The notes under the pieces were generated by a model. The model was not told where the DNA came from. It worked only from the letters and a program-made list of their open reading frames with translations, and did no database searches. Positions 1 to 9,000 of a stretch of DNA of 64,000 bases are shown here, in pieces. Position numbers and translations under genes: made by a program. The stretch's first letter is position 1; every line of letters starts with the position of its first letter. The DNA lies in the NCBI GenBank assembly GCA_001464275.1, contig LNFL01000179.1, forward strand, positions 62,001 to 126,000, given 5' to 3'. The stretch comes from Actinobacteria bacterium Ga0077560 (GTDB lineage Bacteria > Actinomycetota > Thermoleophilia > Miltoncostaeales > Miltoncostaeaceae).

Positions 1-2
1 GC

Positions 3-737
3 GAGGCCCTCGACGCGATCCGCCTGGGCCGCGCCGACGTGATCCTGGCCGGCGGGTCGGAGTGCTCGATCAACGAGATCGGCCTGGCGGCCTTCAACGC
101 GATGCGGGCGCTGTCCACCCGCAACGACGAGCCCAACACGGCCAGCCGCCCGTTCGACAGCGGCCGCGACGGCTTCGTGATGGGTGAGGCGGGCGCGGTG
201 CTGGTGCTGGAGGAGCTGGGCCACGCGGTGGCCCGCGGCGCGCGCATCTACGCCGAGCTGGCGGGCTACGGCCTCTCGGGCGACGCCCACCACCTCACCG
301 AGCCCGACCCCACCGGCGAGGCCCCCGCCTCGGCCATCCGGATGGCGCTGCGCGACGCCGGCGCGGAGCCGGAGGACGTCGACTACATCAACGCGCACGC
401 CACCTCCACGCCGGTGGGCGACCCCAGCGAGGTGCGCGTCATCAAGATGGCCCTTGGTGAGGCGCACGCGGCGAAGACCCTGGTGAGCTCCACCAAGTCC
501 ATGCACGGCCACTGCCTCGGCGCCGCCGGGGGCGTGGAGGCCGCCCTGACGGCCATGGCGCTGCGCGACGGGGTCGTGCCGCCCACGATCAACCTCACCG
601 ACCTGGACCCGGAGTGCGTCGGCGTGGACCACGTCGCCAACGCCAAGCGCACCGCCGACATCCGCACCGCGGTCTCGAACGCCTTCGGCTTCGGCGGGCA
701 CAACGCGGCGCTGGTCATGCGCCGCTTCGAGGGGTGA
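3..737 (+). CDS. fabF: 3-oxoacyl-ACP synthase II (FabF), 3' part
   Basis: C-terminal about 244 residues of a beta-ketoacyl-ACP synthase; the reading frame is open at the left edge, so the start and the active-site Cys lie outside the window. It elongates fatty acids by condensing malonyl-ACP with acyl-ACP in the cytoplasm. Both catalytic His motifs of the thiolase fold are visible: NAHATSTPVGD (about nt 390-420) and STKSMHGHCLGAAGG (about nt 490-535), followed by the glycine-rich FGFGGHN loop near the C-terminus. It is followed by a phosphatase-like gene, then accD and accA, which fits a fatty-acid synthesis operon. FabF versus a polyketide KS paralogue cannot be fully separated, but the context favours FabF. 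Confidence 0.93.
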   Translation, partial: EALDAIRLGRADVILAGGSECSINEIGLAAFNAMRALSTRNDEPNTASRPFDSGRDGFVMGEAGAVLVLEELGHAVARGARIYAELAGYGLSGDAHHLTEPDPTGEAPASAIRMALRDAGAEPEDVDYINAHATSTPVGDPSEVRVIKMALGEAHAAKTLVSSTKSMHGHCLGAAGGVEAALTAMALRDGVVPPTINLTDLDPECVGVDHVANAKRTADIRTAVSNAFGFGGHNAALVMRRFEG

Positions 738-742
738 TCGCC

Positions 743-1330
743 GTGGCGGAGGGCTACCGCGGGCCTCGGGCCGCGTGGCACGGGCTCAGCACGCGCGTCT
801 ACGGGCCCCGCGGCGGGTGCGGCGGGTTCTCGTGGGTGCCGGGCGAGCGGGTGGCGATCGGCGGAATCCCCGTGTCGCGCGAGATCACGGCGCTGCCGGA
901 CGCGGGCATCACGCACCTGGTCGTGTGCCGCGCGCTGCCGCAGGTGCGCCTGAGCCAGGACCTGTGGGCGGCCCGGCGCGTGCTGGGCGCCGGGAATGTG
1001 GCCCACGCGGCCATGTGGGACGACGGCAAGCCGAAGGATCCGGTGCTGTGGGCGCCGGCCGCGCAGTTCGCCGCCCGGGCGCTGCGGGAGGACCCCGACG
1101 CGCGCGTGCTGATCCACTGCCAGCAGGGCCGCAGGCGGTCGGTCTTCGTCGCGTACGCCACCCTGCGGCTGCTCGGACACTCGGAGGACGACGCCGCCCG
1201 GCTGGTGCTGGAGGCCCGTCCGATGGGCAAGTTGGTGCCCGCATACCGGGAGAGCGTGGAGCGCTGGCTGGCCGATCGGGACGTCGAAGGACTGCCGACG
1301 GCCCACCCCGACCCTCCGCCGGTGCGATAA
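743..1330 (+). CDS. Dual-specificity/tyrosine phosphatase-like protein
   Basis: About 195 residues. The Cys-phosphatase signature HCQQGRRRS (HCxxGxxRS) is present at about residues 125-133, with a plausible general-acid Asp in the stretch WDDGKPKD upstream (around residue 93). This is the cysteine-dependent dual-specificity/tyrosine phosphatase fold. The GTG at 743 is preferred because GAGG lies about 10 nt upstream; a GTG at 734 would overlap the fabF stop as GTGA. The gene sits between fabF and accD on the same strand, so it is probably cotranscribed, but its substrate is unknown. No signal peptide is seen, so it is probably cytoplasmic. Confidence 0.8.
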   Translation: MAEGYRGPRAAWHGLSTRVYGPRGGCGGFSWVPGERVAIGGIPVSREITALPDAGITHLVVCRALPQVRLSQDLWAARRVLGAGNVAHAAMWDDGKPKDPVLWAPAAQFAARALREDPDARVLIHCQQGRRRSVFVAYATLRLLGHSEDDAARLVLEARPMGKLVPAYRESVERWLADRDVEGLPTAHPDPPPVR

Positions 1331-1331
1331 T
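1323..1331 (+). promoter_or_regulatory. Possible extended -10 box for accD
   Basis: TGCGATAAT overlaps the stop codon of the phosphatase gene and lies 10 nt before the accD GTG start. It resembles an extended -10 element and would give an almost leaderless accD transcript. No clear -35 was identified. Confidence 0.3.
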
Positions 1332-1341
1332 CCCCGCCTCA

Positions 1342-2352
1342 GTGTCACGCCGACCCATCTCCGTCTCGATCGATCGCCTCCGTGGCCGCCGGCCCGTGCC
1401 CCGTCCGGCGCGCCTGCCCGGCGACGACCGGCAGTGCCCGCGCTGCAAGAGCCACTTCCGGGCCGAGGAGATCCGCCGCAACCAGTTCGTGTGCGCGGCG
1501 TGCGACCACCACTTCCCGATCGGCGCCCGCGAGCGGCTCGACAACATGGCCGACGGCGGCGTGTGGACCGAGATCGGCGGGGAGCTGCGTGCGACCGACC
1601 CGCTGCGCTTCGTCGACCTCCAGCCGTACCCCGACCGCCTCCGGTCCGCCGAGGCCAAGGGCAACACCGAGGCCATCGTCTGCGCCGAGCTCGCGCTGGA
1701 CGGCCAGCGGTGCGTGGCCGCGGTCATGGACTTCGGGTTCCTCGGCGGCTCCATGGGCTCGGTCGTGGGCGAGCGGTTCGCCAAGGCGGCCGACCACGCC
1801 GTGGCCCGCGGCATCCCGCTCATCAGCATCACCTCCTCCGGGGGCGCGCGGATGCAGGAGGGCGTGCTGGCCCTCATGCAGATGGCCAAGACGATCGTCT
1901 CGCTCGACGAGCTGCACGACGCCGGCCTGCCGTTCATCGTGGTGCTCACGCACCCCACCACCGGCGGCGTCTGGGCGTCGTTCGCCTCACTCGGGGACGT
2001 GACCTACGCCGAGCCGGGTGCGCTCATCGCCTTCAGCGGTCCTCGCGTGATCGAGCAGACCACCCGCGAGAAGCTCCCCGAGGACTTCGGCCTGTCGGAG
2101 CGCCAGCTGGTGCACGGCCACGTGGACGCCGTCGTCGACCGCCGCCAGCTCGCCGCCCGCCTGGGCCGGCTCCTGGCGATCCTCGAGCAGCCGCCGCGGG
2201 AGGCGCCCCAGTCGCTGGCGACCCAGCTGGCCCAGAACGGCACCGAGCGCGCCGCGAGCATGGCGCGCGCCCTGCCCCAGCTCTCCCGCCGCCTGCGCGA
2301 CCGCGTGATGGGCGAGCAGTCGCAGACCCGCCGACCGGGGGACCGCTGGTGA
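1342..2352 (+). CDS. accD: Acetyl-CoA carboxylase carboxyltransferase, beta subunit
   Basis: 336 residues. It forms the carboxyltransferase with AccA, moving the carboxyl group from carboxybiotin to acetyl-CoA to give malonyl-CoA. The N-terminal zinc ribbon is intact (Cys32, Cys35, Cys51, Cys54 in CPRC...CAAC), followed by the crotonase-fold domain with the SSGGARMQEG acyl-CoA/oxyanion motif (about residue 170) and TTGGVWASF. The GTG at 1342 is the only reasonable start close to the domain; a longer frame upstream lies over the phosphatase gene and is low-complexity. The stop overlaps the accA GTG by 4 bp (GTGA), indicating translational coupling. Confidence 0.96.
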   Translation: MSRRPISVSIDRLRGRRPVPRPARLPGDDRQCPRCKSHFRAEEIRRNQFVCAACDHHFPIGARERLDNMADGGVWTEIGGELRATDPLRFVDLQPYPDRLRSAEAKGNTEAIVCAELALDGQRCVAAVMDFGFLGGSMGSVVGERFAKAADHAVARGIPLISITSSGGARMQEGVLALMQMAKTIVSLDELHDAGLPFIVVLTHPTTGGVWASFASLGDVTYAEPGALIAFSGPRVIEQTTREKLPEDFGLSERQLVHGHVDAVVDRRQLAARLGRLLAILEQPPREAPQSLATQLAQNGTERAASMARALPQLSRRLRDRVMGEQSQTRRPGDRW

Positions 2353-3281
2353 GCGCCGGATCGATGGGGCCGCGCCGCGGCCCGAGGTTCGTGCGGCGCA
2401 TCGCCGACCGCCTCACCCACGCCGAGGTGGAGGGCGGGGACTCCTGGGAGGCCATCCAGCTGGCCCGTCACCAGGACCGGCCCTACCCGCTGGACTACAT
2501 CTCCCGCCTCATGCCGGACTTCGAGGAGATCCACGGCGACCGGCTGCAGGGCGACGACGCCGCCATCGTGGCGGGGATCGGCCGGTACCACGGCCGCCCC
2601 ATCGCGGTGATCGGCCATCAGAAGGGCCGCGACGCCCAGGACCGGGCGTTCCGGAACTTCGGCATGCCGGGGCCCGAGGGCTACCGCAAGGGCATGCGCC
2701 TGATGGAGCTGGCGGCCAAGATGGAGATGCCGCTCATCACCCTCATCGACACGCCCGGCGCGTTTCCCGGCGCGAACGCCGAGGAGAACGGTCAGGGCGG
2801 CGCGATCGCGCGCAGCATGCTCACCATGCTGCGGCTGCCGGCGCCCACCGTCGCCGTGGTGATCGGCGAGGGGTCGTCCGGCGGCGCGCTGGCGCTGGGC
2901 GTGGCGGACCGCGTGGTGATGCTGGAGAACGCGACGTACTCGGTCATCTCGCCCGAGGGCGCGGCCGCCATCCTCTGGCGGGACGCCGGCAAGGCGAAGC
3001 TGGCCGCGGCCGCGTTCAAGCCGACCGCCGCGAACTGCTACCGATGGGGGATCGCCGATGCGGTCGTCCCGGAGCCGGAGGGCGGCGCCCACACGGATCC
3101 CGATGAGGCCGCCCGTCTGCTGGACGGCTACCTGTCGCGGACCCTTCGTGAGCTGGGTGCCCTGCCGATCCCGGAACGCCGCCGGATCCGGCGGGAGCGC
3201 TTCCGGCGCATCGGGGCGCACCGGGAGCTGCCCCCGGATTCCGCAACCCTGATGTCGCAGGGCGCGGACCGGACCGGCTGA
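2349..3281 (+). CDS. accA: Acetyl-CoA carboxylase carboxyltransferase, alpha subunit
   Basis: 310 residues, close to the usual AccA length. Conserved motifs include RPYPLDYI, DFEEIHGDR, IGHQKGRD, FGMPGPEGYRKG, DTPGAFPG and GEGSSGGALALGVADRVVMLENATYS (crotonase oxyanion region). It pairs with the preceding AccD. The GTG at 2349 overlaps the accD stop (GTGA); an ATG at 2364 is an alternative. Separate AccA/AccD subunits differ from the AccD6/PccB-type carboxyltransferases that dominate in mycobacteria and streptomycetes, which fits a deeper-branching actinobacterial lineage (inference). Confidence 0.96.
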   Translation: MSAGSMGPRRGPRFVRRIADRLTHAEVEGGDSWEAIQLARHQDRPYPLDYISRLMPDFEEIHGDRLQGDDAAIVAGIGRYHGRPIAVIGHQKGRDAQDRAFRNFGMPGPEGYRKGMRLMELAAKMEMPLITLIDTPGAFPGANAEENGQGGAIARSMLTMLRLPAPTVAVVIGEGSSGGALALGVADRVVMLENATYSVISPEGAAAILWRDAGKAKLAAAAFKPTAANCYRWGIADAVVPEPEGGAHTDPDEAARLLDGYLSRTLRELGALPIPERRRIRRERFRRIGAHRELPPDSATLMSQGADRTG

Positions 3282-3288
3282 GTCTGGG

Positions 3289-3579
3289 CTACTCCTCGCG
3301 CGCCTCCGACACGAGGCCCGTGAGGACCCGGTCGGGCGGGGTGCTCTCCACCCCTGCGGTCAGGTGCGAGACCTGCTCCAGCCGGAGGGCCTCCTGGAGG
3401 AGCTCCCGGTTGGTGTCGATCACCTCTCGCGGCGGCACGCCGAGCCGCGCCGCGAGATCCCTGCACCAGCGCCGCATGTCCGGACTGGGGCGCCGTTGGG
3501 GATCGATGCGCGTCTGATCGAGGACCAGCGCGACGAGTCCGCGCGTCGCCGCGCGGGGATCTGGACCGTTCATGGTCAC
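3289..3579 (-). CDS. Small hypothetical protein
   Basis: About 96 residues, not recognised. It is soluble and charged, with no signal peptide or membrane segment; the middle part (RRWCRDLAARLGVPPREVIDTNRELL) could be helical and loosely resembles a helix-turn-helix, but I would not call it a regulator. The start is a GTG at 3579 because AGGAGG lies 8 nt upstream; an in-frame ATG at 3573 is 14 nt from that site. It converges on accA with only 7 bp between stop codons. Confidence 0.6.
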   Translation of the reverse strand: MTMNGPDPRAATRGLVALVLDQTRIDPQRRPSPDMRRWCRDLAARLGVPPREVIDTNRELLQEALRLEQVSHLTAGVESTPPDRVLTGLVSEAREE

Positions 3580-3671
3580 CTGGCGAGCCTCCTTGCTCTT
3601 CAGGATCACTGTTGTGCACACGCGGTTCGGGCAGCCGTGCCCACTCCGCTTTGGGTTCTATCGGCAGAACC

Positions 3672-4601
3672 TCACGAAAGCTGAAGGGGGCAGCGGACCC
3701 GCAGGCGGGGTCCCGGGCCCAGCTCCAGCCGGCGCACGCGCCCCAGCGGATCGCCGTCGGCCTGGGCGAGGACCCCGTGCTCGGAGACCAGCACCAGCGG
3801 CATCCCGGTGAGCCCACCGATGGTGCCGTTCGCGGCGACCGGGTCGTCTCCGCCGCGCAGCGCGGCGCCCAGCAGCCCCATGGCGCGCAGCGGCGAGCGC
3901 GAGGTGAGGGCGATCCAGGCGAGCCGCCCGTCCCATGCGGCCTGGGGGAGCAGGTCGATCGCCCGCGGTCCGACGTAGGCGTACGGCCGCCCCCACGCGG
4001 CGACCAGGGCGTGGACGCCCACGGGCCCCCCGCCGGCGGTCTCCAGAAGGGCGGGCGCCGCCCGCAGCGCGCGCACGCCGGGCCCGGCGGCGGCGATGGC
4101 GAAGGCCCCCTGCCGCAGGCGCCGCTTGGCGCGCGGGTGGCGCTCCACCCAGTCGGTCGCGGCGGCGTCGACGCTGATCCCGGCGTTCACGATCGCCACC
4201 ACGCGCCGGTCGTCCGCGCGCACCTCGCCCAGCACGACCTCCCGGGGATCCGCGGCGAGGGCCGGGCCCAGCGACCGGATCGCCCGCAGCGGGTCGGCGG
4301 GCCAGCCCAGGCCCCGGGCGAACACGTTCGTGGAGCCGCCGGGCAGCGGCAGCAGCGCCACGGGCCCGCCGGCGATGACGCCCGCCGCCAGGGCCACCGT
4401 CCCGTCACCCCCGAGCGTCGCGATGGTGGTGGCGCCGTCGGCCACGGCGCGCTCCACCGCGGCGCGGGCGGCGTCCACGCCGCGGGGCGCCTCGATGCCC
4501 GCCAGGCCCAGGGGGGTGAGGACGCGCTCGGCCTCGCGTCGCACCTCGGCGCTGGTGCGGGTGGCCGTGGCGTTGACCAGCAGCACCACCGGGCCGGACA
4601 T
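3672..4601 (-). CDS. Diacylglycerol kinase family lipid kinase
   Basis: 309 residues. The DAGK/sphingosine-kinase-like catalytic domain is clear: LLVNATATRTS near the N-terminus, the nucleotide-binding TLGGDGTVALAAGVI (about residue 65-80) and LLPLPGGSTNVFARGLG (about 95). It should phosphorylate diacylglycerol or a related lipid at the cytoplasmic face of the membrane; the exact lipid is not decided by the sequence. The ATG overlaps the stop of the upstream hydrolase-fold gene by one base (TGATG), so the two are translationally coupled and may act on the same lipid. Confidence 0.88.
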   Translation of the reverse strand: MSGPVVLLVNATATRTSAEVRREAERVLTPLGLAGIEAPRGVDAARAAVERAVADGATTIATLGGDGTVALAAGVIAGGPVALLPLPGGSTNVFARGLGWPADPLRAIRSLGPALAADPREVVLGEVRADDRRVVAIVNAGISVDAAATDWVERHPRAKRRLRQGAFAIAAAGPGVRALRAAPALLETAGGGPVGVHALVAAWGRPYAYVGPRAIDLLPQAAWDGRLAWIALTSRSPLRAMGLLGAALRGGDDPVAANGTIGGLTGMPLVLVSEHGVLAQADGDPLGRVRRLELGPGPRLRVRCPLQLS

Positions 4602-5305
4602 CACTCCGCCAGGGTCAGCTCGAGGCGGGCCAGGAACGCCGCCACCAGCAGGTTCACGGTGGCGGGCCGGTCGATCATCACCAGGTGCCGCGCGCCGGGG
4701 ACGACGGCCATGAGCGCCTGCGGCATCTGGCGGGCCAGGTCCTCCACCGCCGTGGGCGGCGCCCAGGCGTCGTCGCCGCCGGCGATGAGCAGGACCGGGA
4801 TGCGCAGGTCGTCCATCCGCCCGCCCAGGCGCACCTGGCGGCACAGCTGGAAGTCCGCCGCGAGCGTGCGTGCCCCGGCCCGCTCCATCAGGTCGGCGAT
4901 CGCCAGGGCCTCGGGGGTGGTGAGGTCGGTCACGCCGGCGGTTAGCAGGCGCTGGGCCTCGGCCGCGTGGTCGGTGAAGGCGGCCATGAGCTGCGCGTCG
5001 GTGACCGGCAGCTCGGCGGCCAGGCCGATGGCCACGATGCCGTCCACCAGGTCCGGGCGCTGCAGCGCGGCCTCCACGGCGAGGGCCGCGCCGACGCCGT
5101 GCCCGATGATCGCGCGCGGTCCCGGCACCAGCTCCAGCGCGCGCGTGAGGCGGATGACCGCCTCCTCCATGTCGGCGGTCGCGTCGCCGTCGGGATGGCC
5201 CGGCAGGGCCACCGCGGCCGCCCCGGGGAACCGTCCCTCGAAGGGTGCCCAGCACCGCGGGCCGCCGAGGGCGCCGTGCAGCAGGATGGGGTTCGGGGGC
5301 GACAC
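4601..5305 (-). CDS. Alpha/beta-hydrolase-fold protein without nucleophile Ser
   Basis: 234 residues with the alpha/beta-hydrolase layout: HGALGG oxyanion-hole motif near the N-terminus, ALPGHPDG, nucleophile elbow, LLIAGGDDAWAPP carrying the likely acid, and PGARHLVMIDRP carrying the likely His. The nucleophile elbow reads GHGVG, where the family has G-H-S-x-G, so the catalytic Ser is replaced by Gly (codon GGC). It may be non-catalytic, or the sequence may hold a one-base error. The GTG start at 5305 has a TACCAT box 8 nt upstream. It is coupled to the lipid kinase downstream. Confidence 0.82.
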   Translation of the reverse strand: MSPPNPILLHGALGGPRCWAPFEGRFPGAAAVALPGHPDGDATADMEEAVIRLTRALELVPGPRAIIGHGVGAALAVEAALQRPDLVDGIVAIGLAAELPVTDAQLMAAFTDHAAEAQRLLTAGVTDLTTPEALAIADLMERAGARTLAADFQLCRQVRLGGRMDDLRIPVLLIAGGDDAWAPPTAVEDLARQMPQALMAVVPGARHLVMIDRPATVNLLVAAFLARLELTLAE

Positions 5306-5362
5306 GGGGACCGATGGTAACGGGCCGGGCCGGGAGGGGGGCTCTGGTACCATCCCGCCCCC
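5306..5362. promoter_or_regulatory. Divergent promoter region, two TACCAT boxes
   Basis: Between two GTG starts. A TACCAT on the minus strand (5319-5314) is 8 nt before the hydrolase-fold start and a TACCAT on the plus strand (5348-5353) is 9 nt before the HAD phosphatase start. Both fit a -10 element giving a leaderless or nearly leaderless transcript. Confidence 0.4.
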
Positions 5363-6022
5363 GTGACGCGCTATCTGATCGCCTGCGACTTCGACGGCAC
5401 GATCACGCGTCGCGACACCCTGCACCTCGTCGTGGACCACTACGGCGACCCGGCCATGTGGGACCGCCTGGACGGCCCGCTGAAGCGCGGCGAGCTCACG
5501 ATCGAGCAGGCGATGCAGCGGGAGTTCGCGACCGTGCGTGCCACCCCCGCCCAGGTCCTCGACCTGGTGCGCGAGGAGGCGGGCGTGCGCGACGGCTTCG
5601 TGGAGTTCGCCGGCTGGGCGGAGCGCGAGGGGCACCGGCTGGTCGTGATGTCCAACGGCTTCCGCACGGTCATCGACGACGTCCTGGGGCGGCTGGGCCT
5701 CGGCGGGCTGCCGGTGGTGTCCCACGACGCCGAGTTCGGGCCGGAGGGGACGCGCCTGCTGTGGACCGACCGCGGCGAGCGGTGCGTCCTGTGCGGGCGG
5801 CGCTGCAAGCGGGCCGAGCTGGCCGCCGTGCGCGAGGGCGACCCGGTGGTCTACCTGGGCGACGGCATCTCGGACCGCTGCGTCAGCGGGGCCGCCGACA
5901 TCGTGTTCGCCCGTGCCGGGCTGGCCGAGTGGATGCGCGAGACCGGTCGCGAGTTCGAGCCGTTCGAGGACTTCCACACCGTGCGGCGATACCTGGAGCA
6001 CCTCGAGGAGGTGGCGGCGTGA
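5363..6022 (+). CDS. HAD-superfamily phosphatase, MtnX-like
   Basis: 219 residues. HAD motifs are complete: motif I DFDGTITRRD (nucleophile Asp near residue 9), motif II MSNG (about 96), a motif III Lys in CKRAEL, and motif IV YLGDGISDRC (about 173). The cap and the Cys cluster CVLCGRRC resemble HAD-IB phosphatases related to MtnX (enol-phosphate phosphatase of methionine salvage) and phosphoserine phosphatase. No other methionine-salvage gene is nearby, so the substrate is uncertain. The stop overlaps the ileS GTG by 4 bp, so it is in an operon with ileS. Confidence 0.85.
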   Translation: MTRYLIACDFDGTITRRDTLHLVVDHYGDPAMWDRLDGPLKRGELTIEQAMQREFATVRATPAQVLDLVREEAGVRDGFVEFAGWAEREGHRLVVMSNGFRTVIDDVLGRLGLGGLPVVSHDAEFGPEGTRLLWTDRGERCVLCGRRCKRAELAAVREGDPVVYLGDGISDRCVSGAADIVFARAGLAEWMRETGREFEPFEDFHTVRRYLEHLEEVAA

Positions 6023-9000
6023 GCGGCTGGCGCACCCCCGGCCCGGCGGGCGAATGGCTCGCCATGGAGGACCGCGTGCTGCGGTTCTGGCAGGACAACG
6101 ACGTCTTCCACCGCTCGGTCGAGCGCCGGCGCGGCGCACCGCCGTACGTCTTCTACGAGGGCCCGCCCACGGCGAACGGCCGCCCGGGCTCCCACCACGT
6201 GCTCTCGAGGGTCTTCAAGGACATCTTCCCGCGCTTCCACACGATGCGCGGCCGGTACGTGGAGCGCCGCGGCGGCTGGGACTGCCACGGCCTGCCGGTG
6301 GAGCTGGAGGTCGAGAAGCAGCTCGGCATCTCCGGCAAGCCGGAGATCGAGGCGTACGGGATCGCGGACTTCAACCGGCGCTGCCGGGAGTCGGTGCTCA
6401 CGTACCTGGAGGAGTGGGAACGGCTCACGGCCCGCATCGGCATGTGGATCGACACCGACCGCGCCTACCGCACCATGGACACGCCCTTCATCGAGAGCGT
6501 CTGGTGGAGCCTGGCCGAGCTGGCCAAGCGCGACCTGGTGTTCGAGAGCGACAAGGTCGTGCCGTACTGCCCGCGCTGCGGTACCGCGCTGTCCAGCCAC
6601 GAGGTGGCGCTGGGCTATCAGGACGTCGAGGACCCGTCGGTCTACGTGCGCTTCCCGCTGGCCGGCGAGCCCGGCACCAGCCTCCTGGTGTGGACGACCA
6701 CGCCCTGGACGCTGCCGTCCAACCAGGCCGCCGCGATCAACCCGGGCGTCACGTATGCCGTGGTGGAGGCCGCCGGCGAGCGGCTGGTGATGGCCGAGGC
6801 CCTGGTGGAGAAGGTGATGGGCGAGGGGGCGGTCGTCGCCGAGCGGCGCTCCGCCGCCGACCTGGTGGGCCTGCACTACGAGCCGCCGTTCCCGTACATC
6901 GCCGGCGCGCACCGGGTGGTGGCCGCCGATTACGTCACCACCGAGGACGGCACCGGCATCGTCCACATCGCCCCGGCGTTCGGCGAGGACGACATGCAGG
7001 TGGGCCGCGCCGAGGGCCTGGACGCCCCGAACCCCGTGGACCGCCAGGGTCGCTTCACCGCCGCCGTGCCGCTCGTGGAGGGCGTGTTCGCCAAGGACGC
7101 CGACCGGGCGCTCATCGACGACCTGGTCGCGCGCGGGCGGATGTTCCGGGAGCAGGTGTACCTGCACCCCTACCCCCACTGCTGGCGCTGCTCGACCCCA
7201 CTGCTCTACTACGCGAAGCCGTCCTGGTACATCCGCACCACGGCCGTGCGCGACCGCATGCTGGCGCACAACGCCGGCATCGGGTGGCACCCGGAGCGGG
7301 TGAAGGACGGCCGCTTCGGCAAGTGGCTCGAGGGCAACGTCGACTGGGCGATCTCACGCGAGCGCTACTGGGGCACCCCCCTGCCGTTCTGGCGGTGCGA
7401 CGACTGCGAGCACGTCGACGTGATCGGGTCGTTCGCCGAGCTGCGCGAGCGGGCGACCACCGAGGTGGGCGAGGACCTGGACCCGCACCGGCCGTACGTG
7501 GACGACATCGTCCTGCGCTGCTCCGCCTGCGGGGGCGCGAGCCACCGCGTGCCCGAGGTGCTGGACGTCTGGTACGACAGCGGGGCCATGCCGTTCGCGC
7601 AGGTCCACCACCCGTTCAGCACGGGCGGCGACCTGACCGGCCACTTCCCCGCGGACTTCATCTGCGAGGCGATCGACCAGACCCGCGGCTGGTTCTACTC
7701 GCTGCTGGCCGAGTCCACGCTGCTGTTCGACGAGGCGGCGTACCGCAACGTGGTGTGCCTCGGGCTCATCCTGGACGGCCACGGCCAGAAGATGAGCAAG
7801 AGCAAGGGCAACATCATCGAGCCCTGGGCGGTGCTCGACCGCCAGGGGGCCGACCCCTTCCGCTGGTACCTGCTCACCGCGCAGAGCCCCTGGGACTCGT
7901 TCCGGTTCAGCCTGGAGGCCGTGGACGAGTCCATGCGCTTCCTGCTGACGCTGTGGAACACGTACGTCTTCATGGTCACCTATGCGTCCCTGCCGGACGG
8001 CTGGGCGCCCGGCGGGGAGGATCCCGCCCCGGAGGACCGCCCCGCGATCGACCGCTGGGCGCTGTCGCGCCTGGCCGCCACCGTGGACGAGGTCACCGCC
8101 CGCCTGGAGGACTACGACGCCACCGGCGCCGGACGTCTCCTGGAGGCGTTCCTCGACGATCTGTCCAACTGGTACGTCCGGGTGGGGCGGTCCCGCTTCT
8201 GGGGCGGCCGCACCGGCAGCGACGCCGAGGACGCCGACCATCGCGCGGCGTTCGCGACGCTGCACGAGTGCCTGGCGACCCTGTCGACGCTGGTCGCGCC
8301 CTTCTGCCCGTTCGTGGCGGACGAGCTCTACGGCAACCTGGTCGCCGGGCACGACCCGTCGGCGCCCGAGAGCGTGCACATGGCGGACTGGCCCGTTGCG
8401 GACCCCGCCCGCCGGGACCTGGCCCTGGAGGAGTCCATGGCCGCCGCCCGCACGGCGGTCACCCTGGGCCGCGGCGCGCGCGCGGAGTTCAAGCTCAAGG
8501 TGCGCCAGCCGCTGGCGGAGGCCGTCATCGCCTGCCCGCCGGCCACCGCCGCCGCCATCGGCGGGCTCGCGGACCTGGTGGCCGCCGAGCTGAACGTCCA
8601 TGGCGTGCGGTTCGTGACCGACCCGGGCGAGCTGGTGGCCGTGAGCGTGAAGCCCAACTACCGCACCCTGGGACCGCGGTTCGGCAAGCGCATGCCCGCG
8701 GTCGCCGAGGCCGTCGCCACGCTGCCGTCCACCGAGACCGCCCGGCGCGTGGACGCCAGGGAGCCGGTGGAGATCACCCTCGACGGCGCCCCCGAGGCCC
8801 TGCAGCCCGAGGACCTGCTGGTGAGCGCGCACCCCACCGAGGGCTACGCCGTGGGATCCGAGGCCGGCATGGCCGTGGGCCTGGCGACCGAGCTCACCCC
8901 GGGGCTGCGCCTGGAGGGCCTGGCCCGGGAGATCGTCCACGCGGTCCAGAACGCCCGCCGGGCCGCCGGCCTGCGCGTGGAGGAGCGGATCCGCCTGCAC

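Noticed and set aside
775-1341. N-terminal extension of accD across the phosphatase gene
   Set aside because: The extra sequence is low-complexity and lies over a gene with an intact phosphatase signature; AccD homology begins with the zinc ribbon.
5245-6018. N-terminal extension of ileS over the HAD phosphatase
   Set aside because: Low-complexity translation over a well-defined HAD gene; GTG 6019 gives the normal IleRS N-terminus.
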